Positions 33,314 to 44,144 are shown, counted from the first letter of the stretch. The stretch: DNA of 47,591 nt from Burkholderiaceae bacterium (GCA_021738065.1 JAIPCT010000018.1:1-47591); one strand, 5' to 3'. Notes: generated by a model from the letters alone, not told the origin. Program-made: numbers and translations.

Positions 33314-33912
33314 AACCCTATCAGCGGGGCGTCGCCCTGATCATCGCCTTGATCATGCTCACCGCCATGATGATGTCCGGCATTGCCTTGTTTCGGAAAA
33401 TCGGCGCCGGCGCAATGATTGCCGGCAACCTCACCTTCACGTCCGCAGCGATTTCGGCGGCGGAGCTAGGATCGGAGTCTGGCCGCACCTGGCTGACATC
33501 GCAAACCGCCTCGGGTCTCTACGGCGCCGCCGCCGGGTATTTCCCCGCCACCTGCTACAGCGTCAATACCCACATAACCACCGACGTGAATTGCAATAAC
33601 TCGGGAGCCCCGGTGTTTGATCCCGTCAGCTTCGACTGGGCGACTTTTTCCACATTGTCCACTGCCGACGACGGCGCCGGAAATGAAATTCGCTACGTGA
33701 TTCACCGCCTGTGCCGGATGACCGGCGAGTTGGACAAGATCGGTCAGGAATGCATCCTCTCTCAATCCGCGACCGGCGGCAGCGGCGGCAAGTCGAACGT
33801 GACTTACAACACCCAGTCTATTAGCAGCACCATGAAGCCCTATTATCGAATCACGACACGGGTCAGGGGGCCGCGCAATTCCCTTGCCTATACCCAGGTC
33901 ACGATGTTCTAG
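33295..33912 (+). CDS. pilX: PilX-type pilus assembly protein
   Basis: A 205-aa PilX-family protein starting near MDKPMVKPYQRG, then VALIIALIMLTAMMMSGIAL, lacking Glu5 as usual for PilX. Four Cys in the C-terminal half (ATCYSV, VNCNNS, RLCRMT, QECILS) may form disulphides. Two ATG starts (33295 and 33307) are equally plausible, both inside the end of pilW. pilY1 follows 11 nt after the stop. Confidence 0.85.
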   Translation: MDKPMVKPYQRGVALIIALIMLTAMMMSGIALFRKIGAGAMIAGNLTFTSAAISAAELGSESGRTWLTSQTASGLYGAAAGYFPATCYSVNTHITTDVNCNNSGAPVFDPVSFDWATFSTLSTADDGAGNEIRYVIHRLCRMTGELDKIGQECILSQSATGGSGGKSNVTYNTQSISSTMKPYYRITTRVRGPRNSLAYTQVTMF

Positions 33913-33923
33913 GAGTCATCGCA

Positions 33924-36900
33924 ATGAACGCACGATTCAACCAATCCACCATCAGTCTGCTGATCGCCTGTTTGCTGCCCTGGTCCGCCCATGGCGCCGT
34001 GACCGACATTGCCGACAAGCCGCTGGCATCGACCTCGTCCGACTCGGTAAAGCCCAACGTCATGTTCGTCCTGGATGATTCGGGATCGATGGAATTGCAG
34101 TTCATGCCCGACGGCCTCGATAATCGCACCAACACGGTCGGCATCCGCAACGGCAAATGCAATACGGTTTTCTACAATCCGGCCCTGACCTACGAAACGC
34201 CGCAAACCGTGGTCGGCACCACGACCAAGACCATCGAAGACCTGAATAGCGCCTCGCCGACGACGTTTACCTCGGCCTACGAGGACGGCTATTATCTTTA
34301 TACCGGGCGGACGCTGGCCAGCTATCCGCGACGCAATCTGGAGACATCGTTCAGTGCCTTTCAGGACAATCTGTTCGGCAGCCGAAGCTACGACACCAAT
34401 GTCACGGACACGGCCCAACCCGCCTACTACTGGACCTACCTCGGCGCCACGACGCTGGTACCGACCACGGGTGATTGCGAAAATAATTTTCTGAGCAACT
34501 ACACGGTCAATGGCGCCACCTGGGCTCTTAACGTGGCAACGTACACGACATCTCTCGGACACGCTTTTGCTATCGGTGATTCGGTGACGATCAGCGGAGT
34601 TAGCCCTTCCGGATATCGCGGAAGCTTTGTGGTCACAGGTGTGCCTTCCGCGACGACATTTACCGTAGCCATGGGCAGCAACCCTGGCGGATACACAGGG
34701 TCTGGAACAGCCTCGCCCCCGAATAGTCATCTCAGTACAATCAAGGAGGTTTGCACCGACAACTCCCGCACGACCACAACCTGTGCCGCCACCGGCAAAA
34801 CCGCGCGCTGGCGCAAGACTATTGTGACTGGCGCCTCCGGTCCCGGCGCCACCGACGAACGGCAGAATTTCGCCAACTGGTACAGCTATTACCGGCAGCG
34901 GCTGACCATGATGAAATCCGCGGCGGGCAAGGCGTTTCTCGGTCTCGGCAACAAATACCGCGTCGGCTTCGTCACCATCAACCCGGGCAGTACCGTCAGC
35001 GCCAACCGCTTCCTGAAGCTCGACGAATACACCATTGATCAAAAGAAACTGTGGATCGAAAAGCTCTACCGCCAGGACGACAACGGCTCGACGCCGCTGC
35101 GTGAGGCCCTGGCCCGGGTCGGCAGCTACTACGGCGGACTGACGTCCGGACTTCCCAATGGGATGATTGTGGACACCACCAACCGAACGGATGATCCGGT
35201 CCAATACTCGTGCCAACAGAATTTTTCGATCCTGACCACGGACGGCTACTGGAACGGCAATGAGGGCTTGACGCTGAGCGGCGGCAGCGTCGGCAACCAG
35301 GATGGCATTTATGGCGCACTGGGCGCGTCAAGCCTGCTGAGCTCCGAACAGCTCGCGGTGGTGACTTATCCGATTTTCGATGGCGCCACCAGCACCCGCA
35401 CCACCAAGGATGCCTCCAACCTTTACGCCTACGGCAACTGCGCCCTGCCCCAATCGCAACAGCGCGTGCTGCAATGGCAGTCGCAGCCGATACAGGCCGG
35501 TGAAGTCATCACCCAGATACAAAAACGCGACGGCACGCAACAACAAAGGATCGGCACCCTGCAGCGGAGAAAATCCACCAACTCCGGCGGCTCATGGGGA
35601 AGCTGGTCAGACCGGAGCAACTGCACCTGGGACACCAGCGGTTCGACGCAATACCAGTGCCGCTATGATGTCGGCAGCTGGAACAATGCCAGTTCCTGCA
35701 GCGCCGTTCCGCCGGAAACCAATACCAGCAACGGCACCACCTGGTATGGCGATTCGGTCGAGTGCCAAGTCGTCTGGGGCGGCTGGACCAATGCCAGTTC
35801 TTGTACGACGGACAGCTCCGGCACGTATCACCGGGAGTGCCGCAACAACCCCGTCTCTTCGACGACACCGGTTGCCTCGTGTACCCCGGGCACCACCGGT
35901 AGCGGTTTGGTGACCACCTGTACCGCGGTTCCCACCGGCGTGTGGACCAATACTGCCGGCGCCTGCACGCCTTCGGCAACACTGGGCTGTCAATCGGTGG
36001 TGGTTTCCGGCTGGACCAATGTCGCCAGTTGCACCCCTTCCGGCCCCGACGGCGCCGGACTGGAAACCATATGTCAGACAGTCGCTTCGGCGACGCCGGG
36101 CAACAAGATCGTGGCGACGACAACCTATACGACGACGACGGTGCAGATGAGCGGTACCCAACAGGTCGGAACGCCTTCCACCAGCACCAGTACCAGCACT
36201 TTCGACTACGACGCCACCTGTTACGCGACGCCGCCGACACTGCCGACGCCAAACCCGAGTCGGCCGACACCCAGCCAGCTGCCGGCGCCGGTGGCGGGCT
36301 GCACCGCCTGGCCCTGTGTCTCCACCTCGGCGCCGACTGGCGGCACCTCGAATACGCTGGCGGACGTGGCGCAGTATTACTACGCCACGGATTTGCGTTC
36401 CTGTGACTGGGACACCAAGACCGATGCGGAACGCGTGGCCACCGGCCAGACCGAAACCGCGTACTGCCTCGCCAACGGCACCCGCTGCCAAGGCGCCATA
36501 AGCAATGTCAACGTCTGCGAGAACAATGTCCCCAAGGGCGCGCAAAGCGAATTCCCCAACGAAGACGACAAGGCCCACTGGCAGCACATGACCACCTTCA
36601 CCTTGGGCCTGGGCCTGACCGGCGTCACCGCTTTTACCAGCGATTACCGGACGGCCAACACCGGTGCCTTCAAGAACATTCGCGACGGCGTCAGCAACTG
36701 GCCGAACCCGGGCAGCACCGACGCCGCAAAACTCGACGACCTGTGGCACGCCGCGGTAAATGGGCGCGGGCTTTATTTCAGTGCTTCCAATCCGCAGGAC
36801 GTGGCCACCGGCCTTTCCAACGCGCTCGCCGGCATCAATGACCGGGTCGGGTCGGCGGCAGCGGCGGCCACCTCGAACCTCGAGCCGGTCTCGGGCGACA

Positions 36901-38804
36901 ACTACGCCTTTACCGCGAAGTACACCACGGGGATATGGACCGGAGACCTGGAGGCCAAGGAAATCAATCTGAGCGACGGTACCGTCTCGGAAACTCCGAT
37001 CTGGTCGGCAGCTGCGGTGCTGGCCAACAAAGCAAAGAATGCCTGCGATACACGCACCATCAAGCTGTTCCGCACTGGCGCCACCAACAACCTGGTGGAC
37101 TTCACCTGGAACACCTACACCTGCGATACTTCCGGCGTTCCTGCCGGCGCGGCATCGACCGGACTAAACGCTACCGAACAGGCGTTTTTCAACGTGGCAA
37201 AGATCGCCACTCTGGACCAGTACGCCACCATGACCGACGGCACCAGTGGCACGGTCAACCAGCCGCCCCTGGCGGCGGGTGCCAATCTGGTCAATTTCCT
37301 GCGGGGTCAGCGCGGATTCGAAGGCTATGTGCCGGATTCGTCATCCAAGCTGTATCGCACCCGGCAGGCGGTTCTGGGCGACATCGTCAACGCGCAACCG
37401 GTCTATGTGCGCAAGCCATTTGCGCAATATACCGACAGCGGATACGACACGTTCAAGACCGCCAACCTGTCGCGGGCACCGGTGGTCTTTGTTGCCGCCA
37501 ACGACGGCATGTTGCATGCATTCAATGCCGACCCGGCCAGCGGCGCCGAACTCTGGGCCTTCATTCCTACCCTGTCCCTGCCCGAGATGCACAAGTTGGC
37601 CAACACCGGCTACGCCACCAGTCATCGCTACTTCACCGACGGCACGCCGGTGGCCGCGGATGTGTTCGACGCGGCAGACATGACGCCAAAATGGAAAACC
37701 ATCCTGGTGGCCGGCATGAACAAGGGCGGCAAGGGCTACTATGCCCTGGATATCACCACCCCGACGGCACCCAAGGCGCTTTGGGAATTCACCGATGCCG
37801 ACATGGGCTACAGCTTCGGCAATCCGATGATCGTCAAGTTGATGGATGGCCGCTGGGTGGTCATTGTCACCTCCGGCCTGAACAACGCCGACGGCAAAGG
37901 CTACCTCTATATTCTGGAAGCCGGCACCGGCAATATTCTGTACAAGATCGCGACATCGGCGGGCTCGGTAGCGACGCCTTCCGGCCTCAACAAGATCGTC
38001 GGCTGGGCGGTGGGCGATCCCATAATCGACAACACGGTCAGCCACGTCTATGGCGCCGATCTGCTGGGCAATATCTGGCGCTTCGACGTCAATGACATGC
38101 CGGCAATGACCCCGGCGGGACGCGAGGCGACACTACTGGCCACCGTGAAAGACAGCGGCGGCACCCCGCAACCCATCACCACCCGGCCCGAGCTCGGCCA
38201 GGTCGGTCCCGACATCTTCGTCTATGTCGGTACCGGCCAGTACCTGGGCGACTCCGATCCGGCGACCACCCAACAGCAAACCATCTACGGCATCAAGGAC
38301 ACCCTGGCAATGCCGGCCGTGAGCGGGACACCGGTGATCGCCGACTTGCGGGCGACCCTGACCCAGCAAGTCATCACCCAGTCCGGCTCCGGCCTGGCGG
38401 CGACGCGCTCGGTGCAAGGTTGCGCGGTTGCGGCCAACGGCTGGTATGCCGAACTGCCGGACACGGGTGAACGCCTGAACGTGGATATGAAGCTGCAACT
38501 CGGATCGCTGGTGGCCGGCACTAACGTACCGATCCCGGGGGCATGCCGAGTCGGCGGCTACAGCTGGCTGAATTACTTCAACATCACCAACGGCTGCGCG
38601 GTCAATAGCAGCGATCCTGGAAAGCAAGTCGGACAACGGCTTTCCGATTCGCTGGTGGTCGGCCTGAACGTGATTCGCCTGCCCACCGGTAAAACAGTGG
38701 TTGTGGCGACGACATCCGATGCCAAGCAGCCCACCTTGACGCCACCCTTCAGTGTGGGAGACCCGGAAGGGCGCCGTCTGACGTGGCGGGAACTCGTTCC
38801 TTAA
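33924..38804 (+). CDS. pilY1: PilY1-type pilus tip adhesin/assembly protein with extra domains
   Basis: A 1626-aa exported protein. The signal peptide ends near residue 23 (CLLPWSAHGA), and NVMFVLDDSGSM at about 46-56 is the MIDAS start of a von Willebrand A domain. Two insertions stand out. A beta-type module occupies about residues 192-274 (IGDSVTISGVSPSGYRGSF, VPSATTFTVAM). Five Trp/Cys units lie at about 549-722 (WGSWSDRSNC, GSWNNASSC, WGGWTNASSC, GVWTNTAGAC, SGWTNVASC). The C-terminal third is the PilY1 beta-propeller (VVFVAANDGMLHAFN, GLNNADGKGYLYIL, the second a likely Ca-binding loop). PilY1 caps type IV pili, promoting their extension and surface contact. GGAG precedes the ATG. Confidence 0.95.
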   Translation: MNARFNQSTISLLIACLLPWSAHGAVTDIADKPLASTSSDSVKPNVMFVLDDSGSMELQFMPDGLDNRTNTVGIRNGKCNTVFYNPALTYETPQTVVGTTTKTIEDLNSASPTTFTSAYEDGYYLYTGRTLASYPRRNLETSFSAFQDNLFGSRSYDTNVTDTAQPAYYWTYLGATTLVPTTGDCENNFLSNYTVNGATWALNVATYTTSLGHAFAIGDSVTISGVSPSGYRGSFVVTGVPSATTFTVAMGSNPGGYTGSGTASPPNSHLSTIKEVCTDNSRTTTTCAATGKTARWRKTIVTGASGPGATDERQNFANWYSYYRQRLTMMKSAAGKAFLGLGNKYRVGFVTINPGSTVSANRFLKLDEYTIDQKKLWIEKLYRQDDNGSTPLREALARVGSYYGGLTSGLPNGMIVDTTNRTDDPVQYSCQQNFSILTTDGYWNGNEGLTLSGGSVGNQDGIYGALGASSLLSSEQLAVVTYPIFDGATSTRTTKDASNLYAYGNCALPQSQQRVLQWQSQPIQAGEVITQIQKRDGTQQQRIGTLQRRKSTNSGGSWGSWSDRSNCTWDTSGSTQYQCRYDVGSWNNASSCSAVPPETNTSNGTTWYGDSVECQVVWGGWTNASSCTTDSSGTYHRECRNNPVSSTTPVASCTPGTTGSGLVTTCTAVPTGVWTNTAGACTPSATLGCQSVVVSGWTNVASCTPSGPDGAGLETICQTVASATPGNKIVATTTYTTTTVQMSGTQQVGTPSTSTSTSTFDYDATCYATPPTLPTPNPSRPTPSQLPAPVAGCTAWPCVSTSAPTGGTSNTLADVAQYYYATDLRSCDWDTKTDAERVATGQTETAYCLANGTRCQGAISNVNVCENNVPKGAQSEFPNEDDKAHWQHMTTFTLGLGLTGVTAFTSDYRTANTGAFKNIRDGVSNWPNPGSTDAAKLDDLWHAAVNGRGLYFSASNPQDVATGLSNALAGINDRVGSAAAAATSNLEPVSGDNYAFTAKYTTGIWTGDLEAKEINLSDGTVSETPIWSAAAVLANKAKNACDTRTIKLFRTGATNNLVDFTWNTYTCDTSGVPAGAASTGLNATEQAFFNVAKIATLDQYATMTDGTSGTVNQPPLAAGANLVNFLRGQRGFEGYVPDSSSKLYRTRQAVLGDIVNAQPVYVRKPFAQYTDSGYDTFKTANLSRAPVVFVAANDGMLHAFNADPASGAELWAFIPTLSLPEMHKLANTGYATSHRYFTDGTPVAADVFDAADMTPKWKTILVAGMNKGGKGYYALDITTPTAPKALWEFTDADMGYSFGNPMIVKLMDGRWVVIVTSGLNNADGKGYLYILEAGTGNILYKIATSAGSVATPSGLNKIVGWAVGDPIIDNTVSHVYGADLLGNIWRFDVNDMPAMTPAGREATLLATVKDSGGTPQPITTRPELGQVGPDIFVYVGTGQYLGDSDPATTQQQTIYGIKDTLAMPAVSGTPVIADLRATLTQQVITQSGSGLAATRSVQGCAVAANGWYAELPDTGERLNVDMKLQLGSLVAGTNVPIPGACRVGGYSWLNYFNITNGCAVNSSDPGKQVGQRLSDSLVVGLNVIRLPTGKTVVVATTSDAKQPTLTPPFSVGDPEGRRLTWRELVP

Positions 38805-39388
38805 CGGGAGCGGTGGCGATATCGCTGGGGCTTCACGCAGCGGTATTGGTAGCGCCCATCGCGGGGGGGCGCTTCTCTCCCGCACAAGGACCGGCGGTGC
38901 TGACGGTCTCGCTGAACAGCGAGATCGTCGCGCTGCCAGCCACGGAACCCGGTGAACTCCAGATGCTTGAAGCTCCGGCTTTATGGTCCGTTGGCCCTGT
39001 CAGTTCCGCGGCCGCCAACGTATCGGAACAAGCAGAGCGCGCCTCCGAATGGGTTCCGCTTCCGGAAAAACCGAAACCGATCTACTTCACCGCGCAGGAG
39101 TTGCACCTTCGCCCCTCGCCCATCGGCACGGTGCTCCGCGAGGAAGCCGGAAGAATCTATTGGGATTCGAAAACCTATCTGATGATCCTGATCAATGAGC
39201 AGGGACTCGTGGATCATGCCGAGATTCTGGACACGACGAATCCGGTCTTTGCACAGGAAGTCTTGCAGGCTTTTGCCAGTGCCCGCTACATCCCCGGCGC
39301 GATTGCCGGCAGGAAAGTCCACAGCGAGCTCAGGGTCGAGGTGCTATCGACGAGCAATCTCGGGATGACGATCAAGCCACTTGACTGA
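38783..39388 (+). CDS. TonB-like periplasmic protein at the end of the pil operon
   Basis: A 201-aa protein with an N-terminal membrane anchor (VAISLGLHAAVLVAPIAGG), a Pro/Lys patch (PLPEKPKPIY) and a C-terminal region (YLMILINEQGLVDHAEILDT, FASARYIPGAIAGRKVHSEL) resembling the TonB C-terminal domain. The GTG at 38783 overlaps the last 22 bp of pilY1; a GTG at 38813 is an alternative. It may span the periplasm and interact with an outer-membrane partner such as the secretin. The link to pilus function is only positional. Its stop is 8 nt from the convergent ispH stop. Confidence 0.72.
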   Translation: MAGTRSLTGAVAISLGLHAAVLVAPIAGGRFSPAQGPAVLTVSLNSEIVALPATEPGELQMLEAPALWSVGPVSSAAANVSEQAERASEWVPLPEKPKPIYFTAQELHLRPSPIGTVLREEAGRIYWDSKTYLMILINEQGLVDHAEILDTTNPVFAQEVLQAFASARYIPGAIAGRKVHSELRVEVLSTSNLGMTIKPLD

Positions 39389-39396
39389 GACCGCGG

Positions 39397-40392
39397 CTAG
39401 ATCAGCAGTTCCTTCGGCAAGGGAAAATTCACGTTTTCGGCGACGCCATCCAGCGTCTCGATACTGCCCGCGCCCAACGCCTGGAGGCGTTCGACAACGC
39501 CATTGACCAGTATCTCGGGAGCCGAGGCGCCCGCCGTGACGCCGACTCGCGGCCTGCCTTCCAGCCACTGCGCCTCGATCTGCTCAGCCCCGTCCACCAG
39601 ATAGGCAGGTATGCCGCCGATCGCCGCAACCTCGCGCAGGCGATTGGAGTTCGAGCTGTTTTTCGAGCCGACCACGACCATCACATCGACTTGCCCCGCC
39701 ATGGCCTTGACGGCATCCTGGCGGTTCTGCGTGGCATAGCAAATATCGTCCTTGCGCGGCCCGATGATGTCGGGAAAGCGGGCATGCAGCGCATGAACAA
39801 TGATCCGGGCATCGTCGACCGACAGCGTCGTCTGCGTCACGTAGGCCAGCGGTGTTTTCTTCGCCGTTACCTGCCCGCGAAGCGGAATTCCAGGTATGCA
39901 GAGCTCGCCAGCGCCAGCGCTGTGCGTCCCGTCGGGAACTTTCAGCAGTCCGACGTCGGCAACATTCTCCACCAGATGCATGCGGCCCGTCGCCTGACCC
40001 ATGGTGCCTTCGACTTCCGGGTGTCCCTTGTGGCCGATCATCACGATCTCATAGCCCTGCTTGTGCAGGCGCGCGACCTCGAGATGTACCTTGGTGACCA
40101 GCGGGCAGGTCGCATCGAAGACTTTCAGGCCGCGCTCGGCGGCTTCGAGTCGTACCGCTTGCGGCACACCGTGGGCGCTGAAAACCACCGTGGCGCCATC
40201 GGGCACTTCGGCCAGTTCTTCGACAAAAATCGCCCCCTTGGCCTTGAGGCCATCGACCACGTAACGGTTGTGCACCACTTCGTGCCGGACATAGATCGGC
40301 GCGCCGAACTTCTCCAGCGCACGTTCGACGATGGCGATGGCGCGTTCCACACCGGCGCAGAAACCTCGGGGATTGGCGAGCAGAATGTTCAT
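39397..40392 (-). CDS. ispH: 4-hydroxy-3-methylbut-2-enyl diphosphate reductase
   Basis: A 331-aa Fe-S enzyme that makes IPP and DMAPP in the last step of the MEP isoprenoid pathway. The three cluster cysteines are in [23 protein letters not shown] and [11 protein letters not shown]; the catalytic Glu is in [11 protein letters not shown] and [10 protein letters not shown] is conserved. Compared with the usual family spacing between VENVADV and [11 protein letters not shown] there are about 25 extra residues (about 154-179, DNA 39856-39933), probably an in-frame insertion. The ATG at 40392 shares one base with the fkpB stop. Confidence 0.96.
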   Translation of the reverse strand: MNILLANPRGFCAGVERAIAIVERALEKFGAPIYVRHEVVHNRYVVDGLKAKGAIFVEELAEVPDGATVVFSAHGVPQAVRLEAAERGLKVFDATCPLVTKVHLEVARLHKQGYEIVMIGHKGHPEVEGTMGQATGRMHLVENVADVGLLKVPDGTHSAGAGELCIPGIPLRGQVTAKKTPLAYVTQTTLSVDDARIIVHALHARFPDIIGPRKDDICYATQNRQDAVKAMAGQVDVMVVVGSKNSSNSNRLREVAAIGGIPAYLVDGAEQIEAQWLEGRPRVGVTAGASAPEILVNGVVERLQALGAGSIETLDGVAENVNFPLPKELLI

Positions 40393-40823
40393 CACAGGAT
40401 CCCGATAATTTCGACTTCAAAACGCACCGACTTGCCGGCCAGCGGATGATTGAAGTCCACCAGCACCGCTTCGTCGTCGAGCTCGCGCACGATGCCGGTG
40501 AACTTGTCGCCACTGGGCGCGGAAAACTCGATCAAGCCATGCAGTTCCGGACTGCTCGCCGGCGGCAGGTCGGAACGCGGCATGCGCTGCGTCAATTGCG
40601 GATTATGACTGCCGAAAGCCTGTTCGGCTTCGAGCAGGAATACATGGCGCTCGCCGACGGTGATACCGATCAGACAATGCTCCAGCGGCGGCGCCAGTTC
40701 GCCGTTGCCCAGTTGCAGGGTGGCCGGGGTCGAGCCGAAGGTGCTCACCAGTTCGGTATCGTCGGCAGTGGCGACGCGGTAGTGCAGCGTGATCAGGTTG
40801 CCCGCGTGTACGGTTTCACTCAT
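40392..40823 (-). CDS. fkpB: FKBP-type peptidyl-prolyl isomerase (FkpB/SlpA-like)
   Basis: A 143-aa SlyD/FkpB-class isomerase: [40 protein letters not shown], and the inserted-flap region [19 protein letters not shown], ending with [18 protein letters not shown]. It catalyses proline isomerisation during protein folding. The ATG at 40823 overlaps the lspA stop by 4 bp; the longer frame upstream is inside lspA. The order ileS-lspA-fkpB-ispH is conserved in many proteobacteria, which supports the assignment. Confidence 0.93.
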   Translation of the reverse strand: MSETVHAGNLITLHYRVATADDTELVSTFGSTPATLQLGNGELAPPLEHCLIGITVGERHVFLLEAEQAFGSHNPQLTQRMPRSDLPPASSPELHGLIEFSAPSGDKFTGIVRELDDEAVLVDFNHPLAGKSVRFEVEIIGIL

Positions 40824-41305
40824 GAAGTTTCCTTGCCGAAGCGGAACTGATGCAGGAGCATCAGCACCACGCCCACCGAAATGGCCGTGTCGGCCACGTT
40901 GAAGGCTGGCCAATGATAGCCCGCCATATGAAAATCCAGAAAATCGACGACCGCGTCAAAGCGCAGGCGGTCGATGACGTTACCGATTGCGCCGCCCAGA
41001 ATCAGCGACAAGGCGGCGGGTAACAGACGCTCCTGCGCATGCTGGCGCAGCAAACCGAACAACCAGACGGAGATTCCCAGCGCAAGAACGATAAACAACC
41101 ATTTCTGCCAACCGCCGGCATCGGCGAGAAAGCTGAAAGACGCCCCCGGATTGAAGACAAGTACGAGATTGAAAAACGAAGTCACAACCTGCCGCTCCAT
41201 GAACTGGAAATTCGCCAGCACCCAGGTCTTGCTGATCTGGTCGAGCGTCAGCACCAGGGCTGCCAGTGCCAGCCAGCGGCCGAGGCCTGCCGCCGGATTA
41301 GGCAA
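40820..41305 (-). CDS. lspA: Lipoprotein signal peptidase (signal peptidase II)
   Basis: A 161-aa four-segment membrane protease that removes signal peptides from prolipoproteins. The catalytic aspartates are in [19 protein letters not shown] and [20 protein letters not shown] is the N-terminal signature. The start is a TTG at 41305 that lies within the last codons of ileS (stop 41298), with GAGGCGCG upstream; an ATG much further up would lie wholly inside ileS and is unlikely. Confidence 0.93.
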   Translation of the reverse strand: MPNPAAGLGRWLALAALVLTLDQISKTWVLANFQFMERQVVTSFFNLVLVFNPGASFSFLADAGGWQKWLFIVLALGISVWLFGLLRQHAQERLLPAALSLILGGAIGNVIDRLRFDAVVDFLDFHMAGYHWPAFNVADTAISVGVVLMLLHQFRFGKETS

Positions 41306-44144
41306 ACTCGCGCGCCTCGCCGCCGCCAAACAGATTCGACGTGCAACGCCCGCAGAGTTCGGGATGCTCGGCGTCGACGCCGACATCCTCCCGCCAGTGC
41401 CAGCAGCGCACGCATTTGGTGTGTGCGCTGGGGCGGGCCTCGATGGCCACCCCGCTCACCGCATCAGTCGCGCCGTCCGCGGCAGCTTCGCCGGGCACAA
41501 CTTTTTCCAGAGTCAGCTTGGAGCAGATGAAAACAAACTTGAGGTCTTCACCCAGCGACGCAAGCAGGTCATGGGTATCGGCCGCGACACGCAGACTGAC
41601 CTCGGCCTGCAGCGAGGAACCGATTCCTCCAGTGCCGCGCACGTCTTCGAGAACCCGCGAAACTTCGCCGCGCACGGCACGTATCGCCTGCCACCGTGTC
41701 ACCAGCGCCGACTCTTCGGCCTGTTCCGGCAGCGCATGCCAGGTGTCGAGCATCACGCTGTCACCCTGCTTTTGCGTGGCCCAGATTTCTTCGGCGGTAA
41801 AGGAAAGGATCGGCGCCATCAAGCGCGTCACGGTTTGCAGGATGTGCCAAAGCGCGTTTTGCGCCGAACGGCGGGCGCGCGAGTTCTCCGCCGTGGTGTA
41901 GAGGCGGTCTTTGAGGATGTCGAGGTAAAACGCACCGAGGTCTTCGGAGCAGAAATTCATCAGCGCCTGCACCACCTTGTGGAACTCGAAACGCTCATAG
42001 TCGGCCGCGCACTGATCCTGCAGGCGGCGCGTGAGCGCAAGGGCGTAGCGATCGATTTCGAGCCACTCGGACGGCGCCAGCATCTGCGCTCCCTGTCCAT
42101 TCCCGGCATCGAAGTCGGCCGTATTGGCGAGCAGGAAGCGCAACGTATTGCGCAACCGCCGATAGACCTCGACCACGCGCGGCAGTATGGTCTTCTCGTC
42201 GATCGAAAGCTCACCCGAGTAGTCGGTGCTGGCGACCCACAGGCGCAGGATCTCGGCGCCCAGGGTGTCGGAAATCTTTTGCGGTGCGACCACGTTGCCT
42301 TTCGACTTGGACATTTTCATGCCCTTGCCGTCTACCGCGAAACCGTGGGTAAGCAGCGCTTTGTACGGAGCGCGGCCGTCGATCGCGGCGCCGGTGAGCA
42401 GGCTGGAATGGAACCAGCCGCGATGCTGGTCCGAGCCTTCGAGATAGAGATCGGCCGGGTAGCTGCTTTCCTCGGCGTGGGAGCCGCGCAACACGGTGCG
42501 GTGCGTGGTGCCGGAATCGAACCAGACGTCCAGCGTGTCGCGCATCTTGTCGTACTGCCCGGCTTCATCGCCAAGCAATTCGGCGGCGTCGAGCTTGAAC
42601 CAGGCGTCGATGCCTTCGAGTTCGACGCGCTTGGCGACGGCTTCCAGCAGCTCCAGGGTGCGCGGATGCGGCTCGCCGGATTCCTTGTGCAGGAAGAATG
42701 GAATTGGCACGCCCCAGTTGCGCTGGCGCGAAACGCACCAGTCCGGGCGATTGGCGATCATGGCGTGCAAGCGGGCCTTGCCCCAGTCGGGATAGAACGT
42801 CGTGGCTTCCACGGCGGCGAGCGCCTTGTCACGCAGGCTGGCACTGCCGTCTGCCGGCTTGCGGTTCATTCCTACAAACCATTGCGTGGTGGCACGGTAA
42901 ATAATCGGCGTTTTGTGGCGCCAGCAATGCATGTAGCTGTGCACGATTTCCGCGCTGGCGAACAGGCTGCCGACCTCGGCCAACTTTTCAATGATCGCCG
43001 CATTGGCCTTCCAGACATACATGCCGCCAAAGAACGGCAGGCTGGCGGCAAAGACGCCGTCGCCCTGTACCGGGGTCAGGATTTCATCGTTGTGCATGCC
43101 GTGCTTTTTGCAGGAATCGTAGTCCTCCAGGCCGTAGGCCGGCGCGCTATGGACGATGCCGGTACCGGTGTCGAGCGTGACATATTCGCCGAGATACACG
43201 GGCGAGGCGCGGTCGTAAAGCGGATGGCGAAAGACTACCTGGGCCAGCGCCGCGCCCTGGCAGGCACCCAGCACTTCACCTTCGAGGCCGTAGCGCTGCA
43301 AGGCCACGGCACGCAATTCCGCGGCGAGGATCAAACAACCGCGCGCGGTTTTCACCAGTTCGTAGGTGAAGTCCGGATGCATGTTGAGCGCCTGGTTCGA
43401 CGGAATGGTCCACGGCGTGGTGGTCCAGATCACGGTGAAACAATCACCGGCAGGCAGCGCGTCGATGCCAAATGCGTGAGCGACACGGCCACGGTCGGCG
43501 TCATCGAGACGAAAGCCGACATCGATGGCCGGCGACTTCTTGTCCTGGTACTCGACCTCGGCTTCGGCCAGCGCCGAGCCGCAATCGAAACACCAGTTCA
43601 CCGGCTTCAGGCCCTTGAACAGATAGCCAGTCTGGTACAGATCGCCGACCGCGCGAATCTCGTCGGCTTCGTTGCGAAAAGCCATGGTGAGATAGGGATT
43701 GCCCCAGTCACCGAGCACGCCGAGGCGGATGAAGTCGGCTTTCTGCCTTTCCACCTGCTCGGCGGCGAAGCTGCGGCACAACTCGCGCGCCTGATCGGCC
43801 GGCAGATGCTTGCCGTGGATTTTTTCGATCTGGTGCTCGATGGGCAGACCATGGCAGTCCCAGCCGGGGACATAGGGCGCGTCGAAGCCGGCCAGCGTCT
43901 TCGAGCGCACGATGATGTCCTTGAGAATCTTGTTCACCGCATGGCCGATGTGAATATCGCCGTTGGCATAGGGTGGGCCGTCATGCAGCACGAAGCGCGG
44001 GCGCCCCTTGGCCGCGGCGCGTATTTTCTGGTAGAGCTTTTTCTCCTGCCACTGGGCGACCCAACCCGGCTCACGCTTGGCGAGATCGCCGCGCATCGGA
44101 AACTGGGTGTCGGGCATGTTGAGCGTTTTGCGGTAATCAGCCAT
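41298..44144 (-). CDS. ileS: Isoleucyl-tRNA synthetase
   Basis: A 948-aa class I aminoacyl-tRNA synthetase charging tRNA-Ile. It has the HIGH-type motif [17 protein letters not shown] near residue 57-73, KMSKSKGN, the editing (CP1) domain between them, and the C-terminal zinc finger [12 protein letters not shown]...CGRCTSNL. Length is normal for the bacterial enzyme. The ATG at 44144 starts [19 protein letters not shown], the usual N-terminus; 12 further in-frame codons upstream are not family-like. Overlaps lspA by 8 bp. A 225-bp GC-rich gap separates it from ribF. Confidence 0.98.
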   Translation of the reverse strand: MADYRKTLNMPDTQFPMRGDLAKREPGWVAQWQEKKLYQKIRAAAKGRPRFVLHDGPPYANGDIHIGHAVNKILKDIIVRSKTLAGFDAPYVPGWDCHGLPIEHQIEKIHGKHLPADQARELCRSFAAEQVERQKADFIRLGVLGDWGNPYLTMAFRNEADEIRAVGDLYQTGYLFKGLKPVNWCFDCGSALAEAEVEYQDKKSPAIDVGFRLDDADRGRVAHAFGIDALPAGDCFTVIWTTTPWTIPSNQALNMHPDFTYELVKTARGCLILAAELRAVALQRYGLEGEVLGACQGAALAQVVFRHPLYDRASPVYLGEYVTLDTGTGIVHSAPAYGLEDYDSCKKHGMHNDEILTPVQGDGVFAASLPFFGGMYVWKANAAIIEKLAEVGSLFASAEIVHSYMHCWRHKTPIIYRATTQWFVGMNRKPADGSASLRDKALAAVEATTFYPDWGKARLHAMIANRPDWCVSRQRNWGVPIPFFLHKESGEPHPRTLELLEAVAKRVELEGIDAWFKLDAAELLGDEAGQYDKMRDTLDVWFDSGTTHRTVLRGSHAEESSYPADLYLEGSDQHRGWFHSSLLTGAAIDGRAPYKALLTHGFAVDGKGMKMSKSKGNVVAPQKISDTLGAEILRLWVASTDYSGELSIDEKTILPRVVEVYRRLRNTLRFLLANTADFDAGNGQGAQMLAPSEWLEIDRYALALTRRLQDQCAADYERFEFHKVVQALMNFCSEDLGAFYLDILKDRLYTTAENSRARRSAQNALWHILQTVTRLMAPILSFTAEEIWATQKQGDSVMLDTWHALPEQAEESALVTRWQAIRAVRGEVSRVLEDVRGTGGIGSSLQAEVSLRVAADTHDLLASLGEDLKFVFICSKLTLEKVVPGEAAADGATDAVSGVAIEARPSAHTKCVRCWHWREDVGVDAEHPELCGRCTSNLFGGGEAREFA

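Noticed and set aside
34500-36090. Possible prophage fragment because of the tail-like module in PilY1
   Set aside because: No other phage gene, integrase or attachment site is nearby; the reading frame is continuous with PilY1.
33909-36749. Long minus-strand open frames opposite pilY1
   Set aside because: They have no family resemblance or ribosome-binding sites, while pilY1 on the plus strand is clear.
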